Shown piece after piece: positions 1 through 8,290 of a DNA stretch of 64,000 nt; the first letter of the stretch is position 1, and each line of letters begins with the position of its first letter. The stretch is from positions 4,984,501 to 5,048,500 of the forward strand of contig NZ_CP073720.1 in NCBI RefSeq assembly GCF_025137375.1, written 5' to 3'. The position numbers and the translations under genes are program-made. This stretch comes from Dactylosporangium fulvum (GTDB lineage: Bacteria > Actinomycetota > Actinomycetes > Mycobacteriales > Micromonosporaceae). The notes beneath the pieces were generated by a model. That model saw nothing but the letters and a program-made list of their open reading frames with translations. It was not told where the DNA came from and did no database searches.

Positions 1-366
1 CCCATGCAAGTTTCATTGAGTTCTTCCTCGGAGGGGATATGGCCGGCAGATCGTACTGTGCGACGTCCGTGCCGATCCGCTCCGTTCTGGTCATCTCTTG
101 GTCACACATGTCCGTACCATCGGATGAACGCGCCCCGGCATGAGGCCACGCCTCACGGTCGCGAAGCGCATCGGGGTCGATGCCGCCCGTCCACGTGCCG
201 ACGTGATCCGCGGCGCCGCCGTCACGAAGCAGCCCGCCGCCGTGCCCCCGATCGCCTCCCTGTCCCCGGGCGGCGCCGGCCTGCGGGATGCGTGACCGGT
301 TCGCCCCGCCGGTCGGTCGCCACGCGTCCCGGGGCCGCTGACGTGCGGCAATGTGTTCGGGTGGCT

Positions 367-394
367 TTGCGGGTGATTCTCCGGCCCGTACACT
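367..394 (+). promoter_or_regulatory. Candidate sigma-70-like promoter for the GH5 mannanase gene
   Basis: TTGCGG at 367-372 and TACACT at 389-394 are separated by 16 bases. Transcription would begin near position 400 and leave a leader of about 185 bases before the mannanase start at 587. The rest of 1-586 shows no convincing gene; long open frames there are GC-rich shadows. Confidence 0.35.
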
Positions 395-463
395 CGGCGG
401 AACGTTGCCGGGGCTCACGGGCGTCCTTCGGGCCTGTGGAACTGCCCGGCGGCGAGGTGGCCG

Positions 464-479
464 GTCGGCACTTGCCGAC
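464..479. promoter_or_regulatory. Perfect 7-2-7 palindrome upstream of the mannanase
   Basis: GTCGGCA-CT-TGCCGAC is a perfect inverted repeat within the untranslated leader of the mannanase gene, downstream of the candidate promoter. Polysaccharide hydrolases in actinobacteria are commonly controlled by LacI-type repressors at short palindromes in this position, so it is a candidate operator. No regulator gene is adjacent and the motif is not one I can assign to a known repressor. Confidence 0.3.
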
Positions 480-586
480 ACCTTCCCGGTGCACCGCCGC
501 GGGCGAGGCCCGCTTCCCTGCCCGCCTCGTGGCGTGGAGTCGCCCGCACGTTTTCCCGGTCAGCGACCGAAGCCGAGAGAGATTTT

Positions 587-1630
587 ATGAGAAAACCAGC
601 TGTTATCGTGGGAGCGGTGAGCGCCGCACTCATCGCGTTCGCGTTCGCCGCCGCCGCGCAGCCGGCCCGGTCGGAGCAATCGGAGCCGTCGGCGCAGCCA
701 CGGCAATCACGGCAATCGCCGCAGGACGGGGTCGGCCTGCACGTCAGCGGCAGGAACATCGTCGAAGCCAACGGAAACAGCTTCGTCATGCGCGGCGTCA
801 GCCACCCGTATGCCTGGAAGAAGGAACAGCGCCGGTCGTTCGCCGACATCAAGCAACTGGGCGCCAACTCGGTGCGGGTGGTGCTGACGAGCGATATCGG
901 CGCCGACGAGGTGTCCGACGTCATCTCGACCTGCAAGCAGCACCGGCTCATCTGTGTCCTGGAGAACCACGACACCACCGGGTACGGCGACAACGACGGC
1001 GCCATCACACTGGACGAGGCCGCCGGCTACTGGACCGGGCTGAAGAGTGTGCTTGCCGGCCAGGAGGACTACGTCGTCGTCAACATCGGCAACGAGCCGT
1101 ACGGCAACAGCGACACCTCCGGCTGGGCCGCCGCGACGAGCGGAGCGATCAGGAAGCTGCGCGACGCCGGTCTCAAGCACCTGATCATGGTCGACGGACC
1201 GAACTGGGGACAGGACTGGTCGGGCATCATGCGCGGCAACGCCGCGTCGGTGCTCGACAGCGACCCGCAGCGCAACATCGTGTTCTCCGTCCACATGTAC
1301 GGCGTGTACGACACCGCCTCGAAGGTCACCGACTACTACGACGCCTTCCAGAGCGCCGGCCTGCCGCTCGTGGTCGGCGAGTTCGGGTGGAAGCACACCG
1401 ACGGCGACGTGGACGAGGACACCATCATCAACGAGGCGCAGTCCCGCGGGATCGGCTACCTGGGCTGGTCGTGGAGCGGCAACAGCGGGGGCGTCGAGTA
1501 CCTCGACACGGCGATCGGCTTCGACGCCGGCCGGTTGACCTCATGGGGCGGGCGCCTCTTCAACGGCGCCAACGGCATCAGGGCGACCTCGAAGGAAGCC
1601 ACCGTGTACGGTGGCTCGGCGGCCGACTGA
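587..1630 (+). CDS. Secreted GH5 endo-beta-mannanase (or related GH5 glycanase)
   Basis: A 347-residue exported glycoside hydrolase of family GH5, most like the GH5_8 beta-1,4-mannanases, which cut mannan backbones with retention. The signal peptide spans about residues 1-25, followed by a Gln/Ser/Pro-rich linker. The catalytic barrel starts at GLHVSGRNIVEANGN (about residue 50). NIGNEPYGN carries the general acid/base Glu170, VVGEFGW carries the nucleophile Glu265, and GWSWSGN supplies the substrate-site Trp. No carbohydrate-binding module follows, so it is a catalytic-domain-only version. The start is supported by GAGAGAG seven or so bases upstream. It converges on the GT2 synthase gene at 1695-3233. 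Mannanase rather than cellulase is my best reading by family resemblance. Confidence 0.85.
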   Translation: MRKPAVIVGAVSAALIAFAFAAAAQPARSEQSEPSAQPRQSRQSPQDGVGLHVSGRNIVEANGNSFVMRGVSHPYAWKKEQRRSFADIKQLGANSVRVVLTSDIGADEVSDVISTCKQHRLICVLENHDTTGYGDNDGAITLDEAAGYWTGLKSVLAGQEDYVVVNIGNEPYGNSDTSGWAAATSGAIRKLRDAGLKHLIMVDGPNWGQDWSGIMRGNAASVLDSDPQRNIVFSVHMYGVYDTASKVTDYYDAFQSAGLPLVVGEFGWKHTDGDVDEDTIINEAQSRGIGYLGWSWSGNSGGVEYLDTAIGFDAGRLTSWGGRLFNGANGIRATSKEATVYGGSAAD

Positions 1631-1644
1631 CCCGGCCACGCACA

Positions 1645-1682
1645 CGAAAAGGGCCGGGGCTTCACACGCCCGGCCCTTTTCG
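1645..1682. terminator. Bidirectional intrinsic terminator between mannanase and GT2 genes
   Basis: A perfect 14-bp stem (1645-1658 with 1669-1682) encloses a 10-base loop. It reads AAAA-GGGCCGGG on one side and CCCGGCCC-TTTT on the other, so each strand has a T-run at the 3' side. It sits between two convergent stop codons and can serve both genes. Confidence 0.9.
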
Positions 1683-1694
1683 CGTGCCCCGAGG

Positions 1695-3233
1695 TCATGA
1701 CGGCTTCGCGATGACCATGAACTTGTTCTCGGTGCGCCGGACGAATTTCACAAATCCGCGCAGCCCCGGGAGACCCTCCATCAGCCCGAACATCGGGATC
1801 AGCAGAACCACGGCCAGCGGCTCCCACCACTTGCGCCGCTCGTCACCGGACACCCTGGCATTGATCCGCAGACCTTCCCAGTACATCCAGACCGTGTAGG
1901 CCATGTTCAGCGCCCAGAACGGAATGACGACGAGCGTCACCGGAGATGTGTTGGAATGGGCGACAAGAATGGCGATGAGCAGAACTACCCCGACGTTCTG
2001 GATCGGGCCGACCACCCACGACATCACCGAGTATCCGAGCAGCAGCCGGTTTCGCAGTTGCAGCGACCGGTCGAACACCAGGGCCGCCAGACCCCAGGAC
2101 CAGCGCTCGCGCTGGTGGAAGAAATCGTGCAGGTTGGCCGGCGACGCGCCGTAACACCGCCCGCCGAACCAGGCGCTGCGGCCCTCGTAACGAGCACTGA
2201 AGATCAGTGCGAACTGGGCGTCCTCGACAAGGCTCCGAGGGCCGAAGTCCCAGCCGATCGTCGCCTCGATCGAGGCCCGCACCAGCAGGAGTTCACCATG
2301 CACGCCCGCGCGCGGCGTGCCACTGCCGGTCCAGGCCGAGAAGCGCCCCACGTCCTCGGCGGGCCGGACCGAGTCCGCGAGCCAGATGAGCCTGTTCACG
2401 GCGTATTCGCGCGGGTACGTCAGGATGCCCTGGGCCAGGTGCTTCGCATCGCGGCCGGCGTTGCACTGCTCCTCGATGAACCGGGCCATGGCCAGGGCGG
2501 TGTCGGGGCCCACACCCGTGTCGTCATCCATGTGCAGCACCCACACGTCGTCGCAGTTCTCACGCTCCCGGATCCGCAGTTCATGCGAATAGTGGGTGGC
2601 ACGTGCCTTGAACCTCGTGCCGTTGGCAGTGCGATACCGCCTCGGCACGGTGACAAGCCGAATCAACTCGCTCCCGGCGGCCAGCCCGGCGATCCGGTCT
2701 GCCGCCTCGCATCCCTCGTCGATGACGATGTCGACCCTGAGCCGGGGGAAACACCTGGGGAGATAAGCGATGTAGGACAGGACCGAGCGCTCGAGCGCGG
2801 GGTAGGTGTCGTGCCGGCCGATGGTGGGGACGACGACGATCAGGAAATCATCGCTTCTCGTCAGTCCGTGGCCGGACCATCGGACCTCTGATTCGCGTAG
2901 TGCCTTGCGCGTCCGTCGTATGCCGACAATTCCGGTGAGCGTGGTAAAAATTGGCCACGTCCACAGCACCGTCAACGGCCAGCTGAGCACGCCGGTGAAT
3001 TCGTCGGTGAACCAGAAGTCAACCACCACGATGACCAGATAGGAGAGAACGAGCGGCCAGTAGGCGGGCCTCCAGCGAGTGAGCCTGCGGTGCAGTTCTC
3101 GCGCCTGCCACGGGCCGAACACGGTCGGTGCGACCCGGGTCTGCCCCGTGCTCGGCGCTTCCCGGCCCGCGGCCCAGGCGTCGCAATCAAGCCAGGCGTC
3201 CCAATCAGGAGGGACAGCTTTCGGTCCTCCCAT
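1695..3233 (-). CDS. Membrane GT2 glycosyltransferase with processive-synthase QxxRW motif
   Basis: A 512-residue integral-membrane family-2 glycosyltransferase. Two hydrophobic segments lie at about residues 59-73 and 85-104. The cytoplasmic catalytic domain carries MDDD (236-238), ED (337-338) and QRERW (374-378). QxxRW is the acceptor-binding signature of processive beta-glycan synthases (cellulose, hyaluronan, mannan) and of Egghead-type beta-1,4-mannosyltransferases. Three more membrane segments follow at about 400-425, 432-452 and 470-488. I start at the ATG at 3233 because GGGGAG lies 7-8 bases upstream; the longer upstream frame lacks a site. The sugar specificity is not visible. Convergence with a mannanase gene makes a mannan or mannosyl product a reasonable guess. 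Confidence 0.75.
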   Translation of the reverse strand: MGGPKAVPPDWDAWLDCDAWAAGREAPSTGQTRVAPTVFGPWQARELHRRLTRWRPAYWPLVLSYLVIVVVDFWFTDEFTGVLSWPLTVLWTWPIFTTLTGIVGIRRTRKALRESEVRWSGHGLTRSDDFLIVVVPTIGRHDTYPALERSVLSYIAYLPRCFPRLRVDIVIDEGCEAADRIAGLAAGSELIRLVTVPRRYRTANGTRFKARATHYSHELRIRERENCDDVWVLHMDDDTGVGPDTALAMARFIEEQCNAGRDAKHLAQGILTYPREYAVNRLIWLADSVRPAEDVGRFSAWTGSGTPRAGVHGELLLVRASIEATIGWDFGPRSLVEDAQFALIFSARYEGRSAWFGGRCYGASPANLHDFFHQRERWSWGLAALVFDRSLQLRNRLLLGYSVMSWVVGPIQNVGVVLLIAILVAHSNTSPVTLVVIPFWALNMAYTVWMYWEGLRINARVSGDERRKWWEPLAVVLLIPMFGLMEGLPGLRGFVKFVRRTENKFMVIAKPS

Positions 3234-3459
3234 TTTCGTTTCTCCCCTGCGCTCGTAGTTGTCGCCGGGCAGTGAGAAGCTACCCGTGGACAGTTCGGCC
3301 AATCCGGTGCGGGGGAGCCGAGCACTTCACCCGCTCCGCCAGGTGTGCAGGCCGGGTTCCTTTCGTGAGGGCGTGCCGAGAAATACCACGCAGATTCCTG
3401 ATCCGGGACTTCGGAATTGGTGCGCGAATCCGGTATCCTGGCAGTCGCGTCAGCGGGAA

Positions 3460-3484
3460 CGAAAAAACCGCGCGCAATTTCTCG
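3460..3484 (-). terminator. Weak terminator-like hairpin after the protease-NTPase gene
   Basis: On the minus strand CGAGAAA can pair, with one G-T wobble, with TTTTTCG across a GC-rich loop, giving a short stem ending in T residues just beyond the stop of the large gene at 3496. The stem is short, so readthrough into the GT2 gene is possible. The interval 3234-3495 holds no gene. Confidence 0.3.
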
Positions 3485-3495
3485 ACGTGCGTTGA

Positions 3496-6400
3496 TCAGG
3501 ATGCCAGGCGGCGTGCGGCGGCGGCCACGCCTGTCCGGCCGACCGTGTCGAGCTTGTCCGCCAGCCTGTGCAGGTCCTCGCCCACCGCGATGCCGGCGTG
3601 GTTGCGGGAGATCGTCGCGTACACCCGGACCGTGCGTCGCCACCAGCTCGCGCTGCCGTCCGCGTCGGCCAGGTCGGCGTACCGGTCGCCGACAAGCTCG
3701 AAGACGTGCAGGCAGTGGTGCGGGAACCGCGTCCCGTCCGGGTCCAGTCCGATCAGCATGCGGCCGAGATCCAGCGCCACGTTCAGGGCCTCCTGCGGCT
3801 GCCCGGCCCGCGTGTGCAGCGAGGACTGCAGGTCCACGGACTTGACGAGCTCGGGAAGGTGGGAGGTCGGCTCGGTGTCGGCGAGCCGGCGGAACAGGCC
3901 GGCCGCCTCGCTGGTCGCCTGCAGGGCCGGGGACACCATGCCGAGCTCGGCCCGGACAGCGCCCAGGTTGATGAGCGCGGACGGCAGGATCTGGTCGGCC
4001 CTGCGGTCGCGCGGGGCTGCGAGCCGCCGTGCCACCTGGACGGCTTCGACCGCGGCCTTCAGCGCGCCGGGGAGGTCGTCGGCAAGCCGGAGGCAGGAGC
4101 TGAGGTTGGTCAGCTTCCCGGCGAACATGCTGCGGTAAAGGCCCGGATCGGCGGCGGCGAGCTTCCGGTACACGGCCACCGCCTCGCGCACGACCGGGAC
4201 CGCCCTCTCCCCGTCGTCGAGCAGCTGGTACGCCAGGCCGAGGTTGCTCAGGCAGTCGGCCAGCGCGGCCGGGTTCGGCTCCCCGTGCCGGTCGGCGACC
4301 CGGTGCAGCTCGATGGCCTCCTCCGTCGGGCCGACCGCCTCGGCCGGCTCCTCGAGTGCCATCCAGCAGGCGCCGAGGCTGTGCAGCGTCGCGGCCAGCT
4401 GCCGCAGGTGGGACCGCTCGTCGGCCGCCGTGAGCTTCCGGTACAGGCCGACGGCCCTGGTGAGCAAGGGGAGGGCCTGATGCGGCCGCCCGAGGCGGGT
4501 CCAGCAGGTGCCGAGGCAGTGCAGCGCGGAGGCGAAGTCCGACCGGCGCACATCGGGGTTGGCGTGGAACCACGTCAGCGCCCGTTCCAGCGGGCCGATC
4601 GCATCTCGGAGCCGGCCCATGTCCCGCAGGATCTGGCCCAGGGTGGCGTGCGCCTTGGCAGCGAGTGCGGCGAGGTCGGGATCGTTGCCGGCCGCGGTGT
4701 CGAGCAGCGTCGCCGCCTCAGCGGCGGCGTCGTGCGCGGCCGGCAGGTCCCTGGCATCTTTCAGCAGTACGGCCGTCATCAGCAGCCGCAGCCCCAGCTC
4801 CCGCGTGTGTCGGCCCGGATCGTCGTCGGCAAGCTTCCGGTAGGCGGTGACCGCCCGCCGGTAGGTCGGTAGTGCCTCGCGGTCGCGCCGCAGATCGAGT
4901 TGTGCGTCCGCGAGCCGGGTCAACGCCTCCGCGAGCAGGACGCCGAACCGGGGGTTGCGTGCCGCCGCGGGTTCCTCGCACAGCCGAACGGCCTCGAGCG
5001 CGGGCGCCACGGCGGCCGAACGTGCCAGGACCCGGCTCTGCTCGATGAGCATCGCCACGAGGTCCGGGAGGTAGCGGTGGCGGTTCGCCGCGACGAGGGA
5101 CCGCGCGAGCGCCACCGCACGCTCCGCGGCAGCAGCGGCCGACCGCTGGTCGTCCAGCCGGTCGCGGCACCGGGCGAGATGCGCGAGGGCCCGCATGAAC
5201 TGCCAGGCGTTGGCGTCGCGGCGCTCGGCGGGCAGCCCGTCGAACAACGCGACCGCCCGGGACAGCACCTCGACGGCCTCCTCGATCCGGTCGAGCGCGG
5301 CGTAGCAGCCGCCGAGGTTGTTGAGCGCGATGCCGAGGGCCGCGTCGTCCCGGAGCATCGCGGCGGCCTCCTCGGTCACCGCCACGGCCTCCGGATACCG
5401 CTTCAGGTCCGCCAGGCAGGCGCCGAGGTTTGCAAGGCCGGCAGCCAGTCTCGGCACGTACTGCGGGTGTGCCCCGGCCAGGTCGCGCAGGATTCGGGCA
5501 GCTTCCTCCAGCTCGGGGAGCGCGCGCCGGGGTTCGCCGGCGTTCACCCGGGTCGTCGCGAGCGTCAGCAGCGCACCCGCGAACGCGGCACCGAACCCGT
5601 CGATGCCGGCGATGTCCGTCGCCGCCAGGCGCCGGTAGCCGTGCACGACCAGCTCACTGAGGGAGACGCCCAGCGCGCCGAAGAGCGGGTCGGTCGTGTC
5701 GACGTCGTCGAGCGCGTCGCCCGCGGCCCGGGCGAGCGTGCCGAGCCGTTCGCCGTAGGCGGTGCAGAGCACCACGGCGGCGTTCAGGGCGCCGATGAGC
5801 TCGTGCTCACCGGACTCGACCGCCTGCTTCACCAGCCGGCTCAGGTTCGTCGCGAGCAGCTCGACGAGCACCGTCCGGGTCGCGGCGTGCTGCTCGGCCG
5901 CCAGGCGGACCGCGTTGATCAGCTGGGCCTGGCGGTCGGCATCGAGGTCAGGCAGCGCCAGCACCGACTGGGCGATGCCGCCGAGGTCCGGGGATTGGGC
6001 CAGAAACCAGTCGACGACCGGGTCGGGACCGATCCGGTCGAGACGGCCGCCGGGGGCGAAGAGGCCGGTGAGCCAGGCGGCGACGGCGGCGAGGCGCTCG
6101 TTGCGGGCGTCGCGGAACTCGTCGAGCAGGCGCAGCGGTTCCGGCAGCCGGGCCGGCGCGGGCGACGCCAGCAGGGTGACCAGGATCGCGCGCTCCGGCA
6201 GACGAGTCGAGCGCAGTTGCCTGGCCGGCGTCGCCTCGGCGGGGAAGCCGCGGTACCAGTGCCGCTGTTCACGACCGAGGAGCGTCGTCAGCAGCCGGGT
6301 GCGCAGGTGGCCGGGGGTCGCGTCGTCGACGGCCTCGCCGCGGACCGCGAGCAGCGCCGCGATCAGCACGAGCAGCGCGCTGTCGTATTCGTCCGAGTCG

Positions 6401-7629
6401 ACGTCCACCGGCGCGGGGACGGGCAGGCCGATCCGGTCGGCGAAAGCCGTCGCCGCGGCCTCGGCGTAGGTCGCCCGGTCGGCGCCGTCGAAGGGTTGCT
6501 CGCCGAGGTCGAGCACGAGCGCGTCGCCGCGCTGGGTGCCGGCGATGACCGCCGGGCGGATCCAGTCCCACCAGGAGCGGTGGTGCCGGGCGAGCAGCAG
6601 CAGGCGGACCGTGCCCGTCCCCGGCCGTTCGGCGAGCGCGGTGACCAGTTCGCGGAGCGAGTCGGGGTCCTGGTGTTCGGCGTAGTCGACGACGAGCAGC
6701 GTCCGGGCGCCGAGCTGCCGCACCGCGACGGTGACGGGGTCGTCGACGCGTCCGGTCTCCCAGCCGGCTGCCCGGAGCCGGTCGCACGTCTCGGCGGCGA
6801 GCCGGGTCTTGCCCGTACCGCCGGCGCCGACGACGAGCGCCACCGCGAACGGGTCGGGCTCGTCGGTCCACTGCCGCAGCGCCGTGTCGAGGACCGGGCG
6901 GTCGATGTACGGGACCACCCCGAACTTCGGCAGCAACATCTGGATGTCGGTCATCGCCCTCGGTGGGAACTCGTACATCGGGCGCAGGAACGGATGCTCG
7001 GGCAGCACCGCCAACGCGGCCGGGCCGGCGCCGACCAGGTCGGCGAAGGCGGGATCGCTGAGCAGGTACGCGACCGGCACGGCCTCCAGGCGCGACGGCT
7101 CGAAGCCCATCGGGTCGTCGGTGAGGACGCCGAGCACCTGGCGGCCGTCCTCGGTGAGCACCGCCGCGCCGGACAGGCCCGACCAGGGCGAGTCGGTTCG
7201 CTTCGGTTCGTAGGGCAGGGCGCTGGTGACGTTGATCGCGTACCGGCCGATCCGGTGTCCGGTCGCGGGCATGATGAAGCCGGCGACGGCCTCCTCGACG
7301 CGCGTGCCGTCGTCGGCCTTCTGGACCTTGGGGTAGCCGATGGCGGTGCACGGCACCGCACGCACACCCGAGAGCGTGGCCCAGCGCGTGTCGATGCCGT
7401 CCCAGGGCCGGGCCGGCACGCGCACCAGCGCCGCGTCGAGCGTCGTGTCGCGCCATGCGACGGTTCCCGGCAGCTCCCCGTCGCCGCCGCCGACCCGCAC
7501 GTCGGTGTCGTCGGCGACGACGTGCGCTGCGGTCAGGACCAGGTCGGCGGCGACGGCGTAGCCGGTGCCGCGGCCGGTGCCGCCGGCGCGCCGGACCTCG
7601 ACCACCCGCGCCTGAACGTCGCGGACCAT
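3496..7629 (-). CDS. Trypsin-like protease / STAND NTPase / TPR repeat protein of a conflict system
   Basis: A 1377-residue three-part protein. Residues 1-200 are a trypsin-like protease with a complete triad: His36 in LTAAHVV, Asp65 in TTLDAAL and Ser153 in WSGLSGAAVL. Residues 240-600 are a STAND-type NTPase with Walker A GAGGTGKT (268-275) and Walker B LLVVDY (311-316). From about residue 680 to the end runs a long array of tetratricopeptide-like helical repeats with ALNNLG, ADCLSNLG and ALINLG signatures. I choose the ATG at 7629 because it lies 8 bases after the stop of the Trypco2 gene; the longer upstream frame is Arg-rich and overlaps that gene. By analogy with Trypco/STAND systems, TPR sensing would drive NTPase assembly and protease activation. 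The trigger and target are unknown. Confidence 0.85.
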   Translation of the reverse strand: MVRDVQARVVEVRRAGGTGRGTGYAVAADLVLTAAHVVADDTDVRVGGGDGELPGTVAWRDTTLDAALVRVPARPWDGIDTRWATLSGVRAVPCTAIGYPKVQKADDGTRVEEAVAGFIMPATGHRIGRYAINVTSALPYEPKRTDSPWSGLSGAAVLTEDGRQVLGVLTDDPMGFEPSRLEAVPVAYLLSDPAFADLVGAGPAALAVLPEHPFLRPMYEFPPRAMTDIQMLLPKFGVVPYIDRPVLDTALRQWTDEPDPFAVALVVGAGGTGKTRLAAETCDRLRAAGWETGRVDDPVTVAVRQLGARTLLVVDYAEHQDPDSLRELVTALAERPGTGTVRLLLLARHHRSWWDWIRPAVIAGTQRGDALVLDLGEQPFDGADRATYAEAAATAFADRIGLPVPAPVDVDSDEYDSALLVLIAALLAVRGEAVDDATPGHLRTRLLTTLLGREQRHWYRGFPAEATPARQLRSTRLPERAILVTLLASPAPARLPEPLRLLDEFRDARNERLAAVAAWLTGLFAPGGRLDRIGPDPVVDWFLAQSPDLGGIAQSVLALPDLDADRQAQLINAVRLAAEQHAATRTVLVELLATNLSRLVKQAVESGEHELIGALNAAVVLCTAYGERLGTLARAAGDALDDVDTTDPLFGALGVSLSELVVHGYRRLAATDIAGIDGFGAAFAGALLTLATTRVNAGEPRRALPELEEAARILRDLAGAHPQYVPRLAAGLANLGACLADLKRYPEAVAVTEEAAAMLRDDAALGIALNNLGGCYAALDRIEEAVEVLSRAVALFDGLPAERRDANAWQFMRALAHLARCRDRLDDQRSAAAAAERAVALARSLVAANRHRYLPDLVAMLIEQSRVLARSAAVAPALEAVRLCEEPAAARNPRFGVLLAEALTRLADAQLDLRRDREALPTYRRAVTAYRKLADDDPGRHTRELGLRLLMTAVLLKDARDLPAAHDAAAEAATLLDTAAGNDPDLAALAAKAHATLGQILRDMGRLRDAIGPLERALTWFHANPDVRRSDFASALHCLGTCWTRLGRPHQALPLLTRAVGLYRKLTAADERSHLRQLAATLHSLGACWMALEEPAEAVGPTEEAIELHRVADRHGEPNPAALADCLSNLGLAYQLLDDGERAVPVVREAVAVYRKLAAADPGLYRSMFAGKLTNLSSCLRLADDLPGALKAAVEAVQVARRLAAPRDRRADQILPSALINLGAVRAELGMVSPALQATSEAAGLFRRLADTEPTSHLPELVKSVDLQSSLHTRAGQPQEALNVALDLGRMLIGLDPDGTRFPHHCLHVFELVGDRYADLADADGSASWWRRTVRVYATISRNHAGIAVGEDLHRLADKLDTVGRTGVAAAARRLAS

Positions 7630-7637
7630 CTGCCCGT

Positions 7638-7967
7638 TCAGGCGTCGCTCAGCTTGAGCTTGCCGTCTGTGCCGTCGAGCTCCGGCTTGAGGACGAGCTT
7701 GACGACGTGCGTGGCGCTGGTCGCGTGGTCGACGCCGCCGCCGACGGTGACGACGCTCCACAGGCCGGCCTTGGCCTCGCCCTTGCGGGTGTTGGTGACG
7801 ACGACCTGCAGCTGGACCTCGACACTCTCACACGAGAAAGACAGGTCCTTGCCCTGAGCGCGGTCGACCGCCTCCTTGAGCTGCTCCCGCAGGCTCTCCA
7901 GCGCGTCGGCCAGCAGCAGGTCGCCTTGCACCAGTCCGCCCTGGGCAAGCGTCTCCGAAGCATCCAC
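7638..7967 (-). CDS. Trypco2 (trypsin-co-occurring domain 2) small protein
   Basis: A 109-residue protein resembling the trypsin-co-occurring family: an N-terminal helical stretch (LADALESLREQLKEAVDRA), a beta-rich centre (VEVQLQVVVTNTRKGEAKAG) and the ATHVVKLVLKPEL end typical of the family. Such domains sit beside trypsin-like proteases in bacterial conflict loci described by comparative genomics. The GTG start at 7967 has AGAAGG six bases upstream. It ends 8 bases before the protease-NTPase start, so the two are surely co-transcribed. I infer a partner, adaptor or inhibitor role for the protease; no catalytic motif is seen. Confidence 0.8.
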   Translation of the reverse strand: MDASETLAQGGLVQGDLLLADALESLREQLKEAVDRAQGKDLSFSCESVEVQLQVVVTNTRKGEAKAGLWSVVTVGGGVDHATSATHVVKLVLKPELDGTDGKLKLSDA

Positions 7968-8017
7968 ATCGACCTTCTTACCGTGTCCGTGATCGGACGG
8001 CAGCAGCCGTTCGGACG

Positions 8018-8284
8018 GTGCCGGTCGCAGACGGGTGGTTCGCGCCGACCATCGGTCTCCGTACGGTGGTCGTCGATGAGCGGGGCGCCGACGCCTCCGC
8101 CCAGGTGCGGTTGCGCCGCGACGACGGTACCTACCGCTGGCTCGACATCGTCGGGGTGGCCGGTGCCTGGCTCAACGTCGGCGCCGCCACCGGCTCCACC
8201 GGCGACCTCGACCGGCTGCTGCGTGACGCCGACGCTGCGATGTTCCGCGCGAAGATCGGCCGCAAGACCGCTGCCGGGGCCTGA
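8018..8284 (+). pseudogene. PAS-GGDEF remnant (diguanylate cyclase fragment)
   Basis: An 88-codon frame joins a piece of a PAS domain (VRLRRDDGTYRWLDI) directly to the last helix of a GGDEF domain (DLDRLLRDADAAMFRAK). The GGDEF active-site loop and most of both domains are missing. This is what an internal deletion of a PAS-GGDEF signalling protein leaves. No ribosome site is evident, so I treat it as a decayed gene. Confidence 0.6.
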
Positions 8285-8290
8285 CAGCCG

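Noticed and set aside
120..320. 51-codon ORF (MRPRLTVAKRIGVDAARPRA) before the mannanase
   Set aside because: No ribosome site and random GC-rich composition; treated as untranslated upstream DNA.
4..1899. Long plus-strand frame of 631 codons at the left edge
   Set aside because: Arg/Pro/Gly-rich without domains; it is a shifted-frame shadow of the mannanase gene.
4900..7857. 985-codon plus-strand frame opposite the protease-NTPase gene
   Set aside because: Antisense shadow with biased Arg/Gly/Glu composition; the minus frame has complete catalytic motifs.
7649..7969. Alternative minus frame over the Trypco2 gene
   Set aside because: Ser/Arg-rich shadow; the frame starting at 7967 has the family pattern and ribosome site.
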